64,000 nucleotides of DNA from Prorocentrum cordatum (lineage: Eukaryota > Sar > Dinophyceae > Prorocentrales > Prorocentraceae): assembly GCA_963575745.1 (NCBI GenBank), contig CAUYUJ010015271.1, positions 240,408-304,407 on the forward strand, in the 5' to 3' direction. The notes under the pieces are model-generated. The model saw only the letters and a list, made by a program, of their open reading frames with translations. It was not told where the DNA came from and did no database searches. Made by a program: the position numbers and the translations under genes. Below are positions 20,363 through 29,803 of this stretch, one piece after another. Positions within the stretch are counted from its first letter, which is position 1; the number at the start of each line of letters is the position of its first letter.

Positions 20363-21184
20363 GTTTGAGTTCTTGGTCTCGGGCGGGATTTCGGTAGACC
20401 AGGACACAGGGGCGCGCGACCGAATCATTCTCCATTATTCGATTTCTCCCGCTAGACGCTAGATGTTTTTGTGCGGAGTCCTGGTTTGCAGCGTCCTGGT
20501 GTGAGGGGCCCTGATCCGTCTTGGCCATCGAGAGGCTCTGCAGCGAGGCCATCTGCGAGGGGCCGGGGGCGGGCTGCGGGGAGAGCTCGGGGGAGCCTCG
20601 GGCAAGCAGGTCCTGCGGCGAGCTCTCGGTGGAGTGCCTGCTCAACGAGCCCTCGGAGAAAATCTGCCTGTGCGCCTCGCTGGAGAACTCTGGGCAACAC
20701 CATGTGAGCGACGCAACGAAACGGGTCCGACTGCGCCAGCATTCGCGCGCAAGCTGCTCGCGTAAGGTCGCGCGTGACCGCCCTCGTCTCCGTTCTGGCT
20801 TGCCGCGCTGGCGGCCCGCGTAAGCCACCGCGTAAGGTCGCTGTGCCTTCTCGCATAAGACCGGTTTTTGATCGTCGTTCATGTGTTAACCCTGCCTGCG
20901 GGCCCCCAAGCGGCGCGGTGACCACACCGTGTGGCGGGTCGGTGGGGATCCGGGGTGGCCGCAGGGTCGCCGCTTTCCGAGCACGTCTTTGGCGACGGGA
21001 GCCTCCAGGGTTCCCAAGCCGTGCGGTGACGGACCGTGCGGTGAGGTCTATGGAGATGTCGAGGTCACCGCGCGGCCTGTCACCACACCGCTTTGGGACC
21101 CCAGGCCTACCCGGCTGCCGAAGCGGGTGTGTTCGCAGGGCAGGGCAGGGCTCGCACGCGGCCGCAGGCGCTGACGTCCGCCGG
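20363..21184. other. No confident gene; possible exon and GTGACC palindromes
   Basis: A plus-strand frame near 20525-20710 gives AIERLCSEAICEGPG and later VECLLNEPSEKICLCASLEN, which looks more protein-like than its surroundings. I cannot assign a family, and no splice sites stand out. 20900-21090 contains repeated GCGGTGACCACACCG and CACCGCGCGG phrases in both orientations. Confidence 0.3.
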
Positions 21185-21240
21185 TATGATTTGTTCAATC
21201 CGCGGCCCCAGAGCCCCCGACCGCTTCCCCTTGGGGTAAG
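21185..21240 (+). repeat. Unit U, copy 1 (precedes MITE A1)
   Basis: A roughly 60-bp segment TTGTTCAATCCGCGGCCCC...GACCGCTTCCCC related to 24455-24507, 24678-24731 and, weakly, 54140-54190. Three of the four lie next to a family A MITE. Confidence 0.5.
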
Positions 21241-21241
21241 T

Positions 21242-21397
21242 TTAAGTCGGGCCTGTCCCTCTACAGGGGGGATATTCAAAAATAGAAAAATAGTCAGGAC
21301 ACTATTTTCTGAGCATTTTTTGCCATTCACGAATATGTTTTGAGTATGTTTTATGTTTCCTCGAAAATCCCCCTGTAGGGGGACAGGCCCGACTTAA
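21242..21397 (+). mobile_element. MITE family A, copy A1 (156 bp, 8-bp duplication)
   Basis: Left end TTAAGTCGGGCCTGTCCC and right end GGGGGACAGGCCCGACTTAA are terminal inverted repeats of about 30 bp. The element is bracketed by GGGTAAGT on both sides (21234-21241 and 21398-21405), an 8-bp target duplication. The AT-rich core has no coding capacity. Eight-base duplications are made by several cut-and-paste transposase families; the ends do not match a superfamily consensus I know. Confidence 0.85.
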
Positions 21398-21719
21398 GGG
21401 TAAGTATTCTTTCGCCCCAGATCCAGTTGGGATGATGCCCAGTGGCCCGGCAACGGGCCCCCCAAGGCCTAGAGCGAGGATTGAAGCAGTCACACCGTCG
21501 GAGAGTTGGCGAGGGCTCTCCGATCGTCATCGGCTACATGAGGGTCCGGCTCTTCGGCGTCTTCCTCCGTGACGTCTTGCACGCCCTGGTGGACAAGGAC
21601 AATGCCAGGGGGGGCCACCACTCCGGGGGCCGCCCGCTCCTCCAGGCGGCGGGCCGCCCCGGGCCCTCCGGGGCCTCCCAGAGGCCCCCGGGGACCCCCA
21701 GGTACTCCCAGAACGTCCA

Positions 21720-21838
21720 AGACCTCCTCCTCTTCCTTCTCCTCCTTCTCCTCCTCCTCCTCCTCCTCCTCCTCCTCATCCTCATCCTCATCCTCATCCT
21801 CCTCCCTCCCTCCCCCCCTCCCCCCTCCCTCTACTCTA
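21720..21838 (+). repeat. CTC trinucleotide repeat
   Basis: (CTC)n with TTC/ATC variants and a CCCTCCC tail. E-rich and R-rich minus-strand frames are artefacts. Confidence 0.95.
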
Positions 21839-22509
21839 CGGCGGGGGCGTGTGTCAAGGAATGTGCCCAGGAGGCTGCAGACCTGACGAGGGTGCCGGTG
21901 ATATCCAGGGCCAAGCCTCCATTGGCCTTCTGCTGGCCTCCAGACCCTTGCTTTCTTGCCTGAGTGTTCCTTATCCAATGCCCTCACCGTACTTCTCGCC
22001 CCTCCTCCGCGATCCTCGGTGTCCAGGAGAAGCCAGTGACCCTCCCAGGGGTCACCTCCGTGGGGCACTGCCTGCCCGAGAGGAGGAGCGCCTGGCGCGG
22101 GACCCGGACTCGGAGTACCGGGTGCTCCGGCCGGCCCCTGGCGGAGACCCGACGCTGGAGGATCGGGCCAGAAGGGGGGGGGACCTTCGTTGGAGCAGCA
22201 GTCGTCTAACATCGGGGGCAGCAAAGATAGGGGTGATGGCTAGGGGGGGGCTATCATGGCGTGGGCCGTGTTTTGCTAAAGCGGGTCCTGCCCGCCTGCG
22301 ATGAGGTTGGGGAAGGGTCAGCCACGCGCAGAGGGGGGGGGGGCGGGAGGGGGAGTGCTTCTTAGAAGCGCCCCTGCTTCTCAGAAAGCGCGGGCCTCAT
22401 CTATAGATGCAGGGCCGTCGCCTTCTACGAATCAGCCTTCCAGGAGGCCTTCTCCCCTCCCCCTACAACCCTCCTTGAAAATCAAGTGCAATTTTTTGTC
22501 CGACCCCCT
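21839..22509. other. No gene recognised
   Basis: The plus strand is open around 22045-22200 with GALPAREEERLARDPDSEYR, which is protein-like, but it matches nothing I can name and its flanks look non-coding. The rest is spacer with G-runs. Confidence 0.3.
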
Positions 22510-22613
22510 CGCCCCCGAATTTCAATGTTGATGGACGCACGCAGCCCGGCCCGCGGGGTCAACGAAAAAATGGCAGTCGCCGGCGTTGGCGTCAACATTG
22601 AAATTTTGGGCCC
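22510..22613. repeat. Inverted repeat GAATTTCAATGTTGA
   Basis: GAATTTCAATGTTGA at 22517-22531 faces TCAACATTGAAATTT at 22592-22606, with further complementarity outwards (GCCCCCG against TGGGCCC). It is probably a small foldback element. 22614-23064 shows nothing recognisable. Confidence 0.55.
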
Positions 22614-23067
22614 AGGGGCGTCGCCACGTCTTGGAAAAACTTGCGGTTGATTTCGAGGAGGGATGTACCCCCTTGTGCGCGCCGCCAACGTGTAAAGGGG
22701 GCTACGAGGTCTGCTGCATGCGGCCAAGGCCGTTCTCCATCGCTCCGGCAAGTTTGCTTGCACGGAGTGTGGGGGGGGGATGTGGCGAGACCCGAACGGA
22801 GACCGGGTGTCACGCAAGTCGGGGCTCCCTTGTACGGCTTTGCGGCCCAGTGTTGTTTCTGAAATGGTGGCGGACAGCAGGGGGGGGAGGGTGGCCGAAA
22901 TGGTATGCAAACGGCATCCGAAAGGGAAGAAATGGTGAGCTTTTTTCCCTACCTAGGCTCTGCCTAGAAGGGTTCTTACTCTCTTAGCTTAAAGGGGCCG
23001 GGCAATGGAAAGCGCCCCGGGCGGTTCCCCCGGTCCCCGCCCCGCGGTTCCCCCCAGTCCCCTGGGA

Positions 23068-23710
23068 GCTTTAGCTTTAGCTTTAGCTTTAGCTTAGCTG
23101 TAGCTTAGCTTTAGCTTAGCTGTAGCTTAGCTTTAGCTTAGCGTTTCGCTTAGCTTTTCGCTTAGCGTTTAGCTTAGCTTTAGCTTAGCTTGAGCTTAGC
23201 TAGCTTAGCTTTAGCTTTAGCTTTAGCTTTTCTTTAGCTTAGCTTTAGCTTAGATTTAGCTTAGCTGTGGCTTAGCTTTAGCTTAGCTTTAGCTTAGCTT
23301 TAGCTTATATTTAGCTTAGCTGTAGCTTAGCTTTAGCTTAGCTGTTGCTCAGATTTAGCTTAGCTTTAGCTTGAGCTTAGCTGTAGCTTAGCTTTAGCTT
23401 AGCTTTAGCTTTTCTTTAGCTTAGCTTTAGCTTAGATTTAGCTTAGCTGTGGCTTAGCTTTAGCTTAGCTTTAGCTTAGCTTTAGCTTAGCTTAGCTGTA
23501 GCTTAGCTTTAGCTTAGCTTTAGCTTAGCTTTAGCTTAGCTTAGCTTTAGCTTAGCTTTAGCTTAGCTTTAGCTTAGCTTTAGCTTAGCTTTAGCTTAGC
23601 TTTAGCTTAGCTTTAGCTTAGCTTTAGCTTAGCTTTAGCTTAGCTTTAGCTTAGCTTTAGCTCAGCTTTAGCTTAGATTCAGCTTAGCTTTAGCTTAGCT
23701 TTAGCTTAGC
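23068..23710. repeat. TTTAGCTTAGC satellite
   Basis: About 640 bp of AGCTTTAGCTTAGC units (12-bp main period) with variants TGTAGC and TCTTTAGC. It is the most homogeneous AT-containing array in the window. Confidence 0.97.
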
Positions 23711-24017
23711 GTTACTGTTACTACTAATGCTGCTTTCCTAGGGGTTCCAACTCCTAGGTAGGGTCGCACTGGGATAGTTTATTCATTGGTTTGCCGATCG
23801 GCCCAGGCCCCCCAACCCCCCCCTCCCCACCCCCATGGAGTAAATCTTGGCTGTTTTGGGCGCATATTTCGAGCAGGTGGAGTCTCTCCTAATATGACCC
23901 AATGCTGCAAACAAGCGCACTAAGCAGCTGTCCGGAGCCAGACCACCACCCCTCCCCCACTTCCGCCAATGTCGACACGCCGAATAGAAGAAACGCTCAC
24001 GCTGCAGACTCGTAGGT

Positions 24018-24448
24018 TTAGGTCGGGCATGTTCTCCTCCAGGCGGATTCTGGACGACAGACACAGCATGATTCAAGCATGCTCAGACGTAGTCGACGCA
24101 TGGTCGAAACATCGTCCCCCTATTCTTGTTACTACTACTTCTGAGTACCCCGCCCGATGTCGACACGCCGAACACCAGAAAAACAGCCCACGTGCACGCT
24201 CCCCTCGACGCGGTGGCGCCCCTCCGCCGCCGGGAGGGGCGCGGGGAGGACTGGCTGTGCGAGCCGGCTCGCGGACCCCACTCCCCCTGCGCTGGCCAGT
24301 GTCAGTCAGGTCGGGCGCGTTCCACGGGCGAGTTCGGGACGAGAGAAGAAAGTTTGCAAAGATATGCAGAATAGTCAAAAGATCGTCCCCGGACTAGTCT
24401 TCGACTGTTTCTGAATGCTCCTCCTGTAGAGGGACAGGCCCGACTGAA
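24018..24448 (-). mobile_element. MITE family A, reverse copy with internal insertion
   Basis: The left end TTAGGTCGGGCATG...CAGGCGGATT is the reversed right end of the family. The right end CTCCTGTAGAGGGACAGGCC, then CGACT, is the reversed left end. The internal GTCCCC landmark occurs twice (about 24114 and 24385) because about 270 bp is inserted. The insert begins near GATGTCGACACGCCGAA, a phrase also present just outside the element at 23968. Confidence 0.65.
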
Positions 24449-24507
24449 AGCCAGTGTGGCGTGTTCGATCCGCAGCCCCAAAGGTCCGGACCGCTGCCCA
24501 CGGGTAG
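24449..24507 (+). repeat. Unit U, copy 2
   Basis: GCCAGTGTGGCGTGTTCGATCC through GACCGCTGCCCACGGGTAG, joining the end of the reverse MITE to the start of MITE A2. The copy at 24670-24731 is nearly identical. Confidence 0.7.
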
Positions 24508-24669
24508 TTTAAGTCGGGCCTGCCCCTCTACAGGAGGAATGTTCAACAACCGTCAAAAATTAGTCTGGGAGCGATCTTTTGACAATTCTTGTGCGTATTT
24601 TTTGGATGTACTTGGGGGGCCTTTTATCTTTTGTCCAAAATCCGCCTGTAGGGGGACAGGCCCGACTTA
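24508..24669 (+). mobile_element. MITE family A, copy A2 (162 bp)
   Basis: Ends TTTAAGTCGGGCCTGCCCC and GGGACAGGCCCGACTTA. The core shares TAGTCTGGGAGCGAT with the AGTCTGGGGA landmark of other copies. It sits exactly between two unit U copies, so a short target duplication cannot be read. Confidence 0.8.
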
Positions 24670-24731
24670 CAGCCAGTGTGATGTGTTCGATCCGCAGCCC
24701 CAAAGGTCCCGTCCGCTGCACCACGGGTAGT
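24670..24731 (+). repeat. Unit U, copy 3
   Basis: CAGCCAGTGTGATGTGTTCG through CGCTGCACCACGGGTAGTTT. It is the tandem partner of copy 2, separated from it by MITE A2. Confidence 0.7.
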
Positions 24732-24885
24732 TTCTCGTCCTTTTTTCCATCCCAGCCCCCCTCGAGCCATGGAAGAGTCACGATGGGCGGCTCTCCGTTC
24801 GTTTCTGCCTCTCTTCTGGGGGCCCTTGCCGGGCCTCGAGGCTGCCATCACAACGACTCACGAGGAAAAGCCGGTCCCGGGAAGG

Positions 24886-25113
24886 GGTCCAGATCCAGGA
24901 GCCTTGAGACGGGGGTCCATGCAAACGGGGGTCCGCCAGAGCGCCCGATCTTGCAGGATCCTGCAGGGCCAGGGTCGCATTGACCGCAGGATCCTGCAGG
25001 ATCTTGCAGGATCCTTCGCATTGACCCAGTGCTTGGGTGCAGGATCTTGCAGGATTCTGTAAGGCTTGACTGACCCGGGTCTGGATTGACCCGGCACAGG
25101 TGATCCCCGACAG
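24886..25113 (+). repeat. Dispersed repeat D, copy 4
   Basis: GAGACGGGGGTCCATGCAAA, TCTTGCAGGATCCTGCAGGG, further GCAGGATC blocks and the terminal GTGATCCCCGACAG. It is followed, after about 110 bp and MITE A3, by repeat E copy 2. Confidence 0.75.
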
Positions 25114-25232
25114 ATCCTTGGGGGTCGCCGTTGTGAGCAGAAGCGCGACGTCGAGGGTCTGGGCTTCTTGCTATGGTCCCGGGGAGTCCGCTGCAACGGG
25201 CCCCCAGATCGGCGGCACCCCAACATACCAAT

Positions 25233-25409
25233 GTTTAAGTCGGGCGTGTCCCTCTGAGCACAGGGGGAAGATCCAAACATATTCCAAACATAGTATGTGG
25301 ACGATGTTTGTTTGTTTTGACGTTTTTTGCATTTTCTAAAACCTACGTTTTGACTACTTCTTGTTTTCTCGTCCAAGATCCGCCTGTAGGGGGACACATG
25401 CCCGACCTA
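25233..25409 (+). mobile_element. MITE family A, copy A3 (177 bp, 8-bp duplication)
   Basis: Left end GTTTAAGTCGGGCGTGTCCC, right end GGACACATGCCCGACCTA. ATACCAAT lies on both sides (25225-25232 and 25410-25417). The AT-rich core includes CATAGTATGTGGACG. Confidence 0.85.
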
Positions 25410-25415
25410 ATACCA

Positions 25416-25620
25416 ATACTATGTGTGCGTCCCCCCCCCTCTCAGGGTCGACGCGCGCCTCGCGAAGTCTTATGGTATATGTATCGTGGCGGGCTCATTC
25501 TGGCCGTAGCGCTCGGGGAACGATATACTACAAGATGTGTATACTTTCTGTTCGGGTCGGACGCGCGCTTCCAAGGAGGACATATAGTAACAGTATGTCT
25601 CTGTGCGTTCCACCAGATGC
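25416..25620 (+). repeat. Dispersed repeat E, copy 2
   Basis: Shares CTATGTGTGCGTC, CGTGGCGGGC, CGCTCGGGGAA, GTTCGGGTCGGACGCGCGC and AGTATGTC..CTGTGCGT, in order, with 2150-2602. Confidence 0.6.
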
Positions 25621-25805
25621 AAAAGAAGCGCAAGTTCAAGCAATCGTGCCGTCGAAACAAAAAAAACGGGCTTGCCGCGCAACCCCCGCGGCCTCAGCCC
25701 GAGTCCTTCCTGGACTGTCCCGGGGGCCTGGCGAGGGCCCCCAGCGGCCGCACGTGGCAGAACGCCTCCCGTCGTGACTGTTCCGATGATCCTCAGGACG
25801 CGTGT

Positions 25806-25918
25806 TGACCCCTCCTCCTCCTCCTCCTCCTCCTCCTCCTCCTCCTCCTCCTCCTCTGCCCCCGCCTCCTCCTCCTCCTCCGCCTCCTCCTCCTCCTCCT
25901 CCTCCTCCTCCTCATCGA
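25806..25918 (+). repeat. CTC trinucleotide repeat
   Basis: (CTC)n with two CGC/CCCC interruptions. P-, S- or E-rich frames here are artefacts. 25621-25805 and 25919-26489 show no recognisable gene. Confidence 0.95.
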
Positions 25919-26498
25919 ACACTACAGGCAAGGCGGTCTGTCCTGTCCGCCGCAGCCCGCGCCGCGCCGCCGCGCGCGGCGCGACGCACGGCCCCCTTCC
26001 TCGGAGAGCCTCGGGAAGGGGCCTCAAACAGCCTCTGGAACCCAGGGCCACCCGCCACCAGGAAAGAGAGGAGCCTCAAGGGGCCTCGGATCCTGGACCA
26101 GAGGAGGGAGGGGGGGCCAGGCCAGGTTTAACGATTACTTGTGGATCGTCGAGGGCCCGTCTCCGTTCCAGCATCCGTCACCCCACCGACGGTCGCGTAC
26201 CACATGTCGGCGCATTGCGACTCTTTGGGTGACGGAGGCTGGAGGAGGGGCTTCGCTGAAACGACAGTCTCGGTGGCTTGAGCGGCGCCATTCCCCCGAA
26301 TCGGGGGAAGGCGGAGAGCAACGGGGCAGGGCCCGAGGGGGAGCACCCGACAGAGAGAGGGGAGGGGCCTCATGAGCCTCGAGGAGCCTCAAGGAGGAAG
26401 GACGGGACCCCCAACGGGAACTCTAAACTAGAAGTCTTCTGAGGCCACCTGGGCGGCGGACCGCCGGGGCCTGTGTCACAGGTAGGTCTTCGCCTCAT

Positions 26499-26519
26499 CC
26501 CCCTCGCTCCGCGAGGGGG
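26499..26519 (-). other. 3' stem-loop downstream of LINE-1 ORF2
   Basis: A perfect 9-bp stem CCCCCTCGC/GCGAGGGGG with a 3-base loop, about 70 nt after the ORF2 stop codon in the element's sense strand. A second CCTGTGACACAGG inverted repeat follows. LINE reverse transcriptases often recognise 3' hairpins in their RNA; that role here is inference. Confidence 0.55.
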
Positions 26520-26587
26520 CCTTCCTGATGCGGGGCCGTACAGCTGATGGTTCAGGGCGATCGCGTGGCGGTTGCTGCCGCCGTCGA

Positions 26588-28549
26588 TCATGTGCCCCTG
26601 TTACGGGCATGTGAGAATGTCTCCAACCATGTGGAGTCGGTGATACAGGTCGCTGACGATGAGCCGATGTGGCCGCCGCAGTCGTCGGTGATAGCGTCCT
26701 GGTTGTCGGCGATGGCCTCTATAGCTTTCTTTATGATGTCCTCGATGTCGTTGCCGTCGGTGTGGCATTGCTCGCACATGATTGCTGTGTACTTCTCCGC
26801 TGAGGTTGCTCGATGGTGTTGTCCTAGCAGTGTGTGCTCTTGGATGCTCAGGTGGCGTATGTCGCTGTCCATCAGTATGGTGGGGGTGGTTGTTGCGACC
26901 GTGTCGTATGCCGCAGTGAGTGTTCTGTACACTGTGTGGTTGTCTTTGGTGGCCACTCGCTGCTGTTGTGTGCTTATATGTGGCCGTCCCCATGGGTGCT
27001 GTCGGTTTTTTGTTTGCCCTTCTGGTTTGAAGGTGCTGATGCTGGCGTCGACGATGTGCAGCGCCACTCTCTCTCCCGAGGTACTTTCTCGCCCGCTGTA
27101 GCCAGTGTCGTCGCCTTCGGCGTTGTCAGTCCGCCTAATACGTATCCGTATTGCCGTGCTGTGTAGGTTGACTTGCCGCTGAATGACGTCGGTTATCTCG
27201 CTGGTGGCAACGTCGCTAGCAGTGGTGATAAGTATCGTGTTCGGTGGTTCTCTGTCTTGGTTGGTGTGTGGATGCCTCTGCTCGTCGCTGGATGTCTGGC
27301 TGGGCAAGGTTGTCGCTTCAGGGATGCTAGTTGGGACTGGTGTGTGTGCGTCGCTGGTAAGTGTTTTGGGTCCTATCGGCGGTCCGTACGTTTGTATTGG
27401 CGGTACCTCGGCGTAGTCGTCTGGCAACCCGTTTTGTCTGTCGAGTCGCCTCACAAGTCGGATCTCCGTCAAGTTGGTTTTGACCTCTTCGGCCGTTGCC
27501 CTGTCGTTGCTGGCCCTCCAAGAAGCGGCACATGTGGTCGACGTTCTGACGTGCTTCATTAGCTTGTTTGCGGTGTGAAAGTTCTTCAAGCAAATTTGGC
27601 ATGTTTCTCCGACTGCGAAGTTGCTTATTTCTTCATCGCTTCTGTGGTGGTTGTATACATGATTGTTATGCGCCGCCTTGTTCTGCAAGATTGCGCCGCA
27701 GTGGTAGCACATGACTGGCGCCGTCTTGGTCGCACCGAGCTCTTCGTCGTCGTGCGTACTTGCAGGTCGGAGTCCGATAGTTGCCGCAATGCTTGAAGTG
27801 GTGTCTTGCCATGTAGTGCGTCTCGTCGTCTCCGTGTGCTGGCCGGTGGCCCTGCTGTATGCGTGGGAGAGAATGGTCTTGAGGTGGCTGGTGTCGTGCC
27901 GCGCCATCGTGATGAGCTCTGTGATGTATTTGGGGATTTGCTCGTGTCGCGTGTGGTCGCAATGGTGACGGTAGTGTTGCAGGTCAGTGTTGATGGTTGT
28001 GGACCATTCGCCCCCTCTCTGTACGTCGTAGTCTGCAAGTGCTTGTAGTTCTGGTGGACAGTTGTGTGCTATGCGTCGCGCTGGTCTGAGACGGAGTCGC
28101 CGCAGCCGCCCTTGTAGTGTTGGTAGTGCAGCTCGGTCGTTAGTGATCCGCTGGGTGCGCATCTTGTCGTGGGTGATCCCGATGGCCTGTCGTGCCGCAT
28201 ATACGTATGCCGTTGTAAGTCTGTTCGTGTCGCGCTGCTTACTTAGGATCCATGTGCCTGCATTGAAGAATCGCTTAGGATACCCAAACGCCTCCAGGTA
28301 ATGGACCTTGGCCTTGGTAGTGACGGCACGCCTCTTGGATAACGTCTTGCGGAGCGGTCCCGTCGTTTGTCGTAGTGCAATTGTTATGGCTGCAATCTCC
28401 TGTCCAAGGCCGTTCCTGTCGTTGAACATTGCCCCAAGTAGCTTGGTGCTCCTTGTATTTGCGACCGTGAACCCCATGTCTGCAATGCTGGGCTTTTCTT
28501 GAGTCATGATTCGGGCAGTACGCTTTCCGCTCTGAGTGTTGGGGTACAC
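26588..28549 (-). pseudogene. LINE-1 ORF2, C-terminal part: RT thumb region, two zinc fingers, long tail
   Basis: The 653-residue open stretch starts inside the RT connection (NTQSGKRTARIM). It continues through the LEAFGYPKRFFNAGTW segment (residues 85-100) that follows the palm in dinoflagellate LINEs, and then two zinc-finger-like motifs: CYHCGAILQNKAAHNNHVYN (281-300, ligands C281, C284, H297, H301 or 302) and CQICLKNFHTANKLMKH (317-333, with C340). A further 310 residues, including HIVDASISTFKPEG and ILMDSDIRHLSIQEH, are unassigned. Stop TGA at 26588-26590. The frame continues upstream through two TGA codons into the RT domain. Confidence 0.8.
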
Positions 28550-28615
28550 GATGTAACTCGACTTAGCCGTGTTGATCGGTAATCCTCAGCTAAGTGTCGA
28601 TCGAATAAGATGCCC

Positions 28616-29785
28616 TCACAGTGTGCCAACCAGCTGGTGGATTACGTTGCCGTTGCTGGTCATTGCTGCTGCTTTGGCGTCGTCCACGAATGATGTTGGC
28701 GTTAATATCTGTGTGCAGTCGCTCTGCTGGAAGTGCTGTGGTGCTTCGGGGATCGTTACCACGGCGCCATCGTTGGTAGCTCGCTGGTGACAGTCTGCTG
28801 TAACGTCTGCCATCAACGCATTGAATGTGAAGTCGGCGATTGGGGCGCCAGGTCGTGTTCCCAGCCTTGGTGCAGCCCAGGTCGCGTCTCTGTGTATGTA
28901 GAACCACGTCCCTTTGTGGGCCTCCGTGAGCATCTCGACAATGTGTTGGTCCGTGACGTGCTTGTTGACTATGCAGTCGTTAGTCATCAGATAGGTGATG
29001 GCTGGGATCACGGCGCCAGGGATGTCAATGTTATTGATGACGTCGCTGATTTGATCTTCGTCGGGTTGCATGCTGTACACCAGCTGGTTGATGACCGTGT
29101 GGAATGCTGCCTTCAGGCCGATAATTATGATCACCAGGCCGTTCTTTATCGCCATGGCGATGCCGAACAGCAGTCTCATCATCACGTGGTTGAAGTCCGT
29201 GCTGTAGTGGTGCCTTCCACCCATCTGCGTAGAGAACAACATATCAGGGAGGAGGTCCTTGACGCACTGCCTGATGTAGCGGTAGCGGTGCTTGATGACG
29301 GTTTTGGCGAGAGTAATGGATCGTTGGTTTGGTAGTGCCTCTTCTGCTCCTTGGCCTTTCCAGAAGTAGGTCATTCTTGACCCCTTGTGCGCCAAACTTT
29401 CCCTGCAGTATAGAGCGGCCTTGGTGATCTCTGGGCGCATGTGTCGAGCAACTTCACGTGGGGCAATTCTGGCCAAGTCGTCGGTGATGCAATCTGGCCC
29501 AGATGCTCTGCATGGCTTGGCCTTAGCAAGGACGTCTTGCAGCTCGTAGATGCTGGCAAAGTTGGTGATGCCCCTGGTGATGTGGCTCGTGCCCCGTGTA
29601 GTGTGATTGCTGTATATGTCGACGATTTCCTTCTGCGTCATGAGCTTTGCTGCTTCATTGTGTCCGAAGTGATTTGTCGCTTCTTCCGCTTTCACAGCTG
29701 CACTGGTAGCTATGTTGCCGTCCAACTGTGTCATTCGTGGGCATGTCCTTTTCTTCTGTCGTTTTCTGCCACCGAAAGTCAGCAA
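28616..29785 (-). pseudogene. LINE-1 ORF2, reverse transcriptase palm
   Basis: 389 residues in the same frame as the endonuclease upstream (one TAA between) and the zinc-finger part downstream. Conserved RT landmarks: the finger motif AKPCRASGPDCITDDLARI; motif A IIIIGLKAAFHTV, where the first catalytic aspartate is glycine (residue 223, codon GGC at 29117-29119); motif B GTRPGAPIADFTFNALM (309-325); motif C SFVDDAKAA (FVDD at 366-369). Family knowledge: this domain primes reverse transcription at nicked target DNA. With the motif A residue lost, the copy cannot be active. Confidence 0.88.
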
Positions 29786-29803
29786 CTTCTTGGTGTACTT
29801 CCA

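Noticed and set aside
23068-23710. Interstitial telomere repeat
   Set aside because: Units read TTTAGCTTAGC, never TTTAGGG, so the resemblance is superficial.
24449-24731. tRNA or SINE-like B box (GTTCGATCC) in unit U
   Set aside because: The flanking bases do not form a T-arm stem, and no A box, anticodon arm or acceptor stem is visible.
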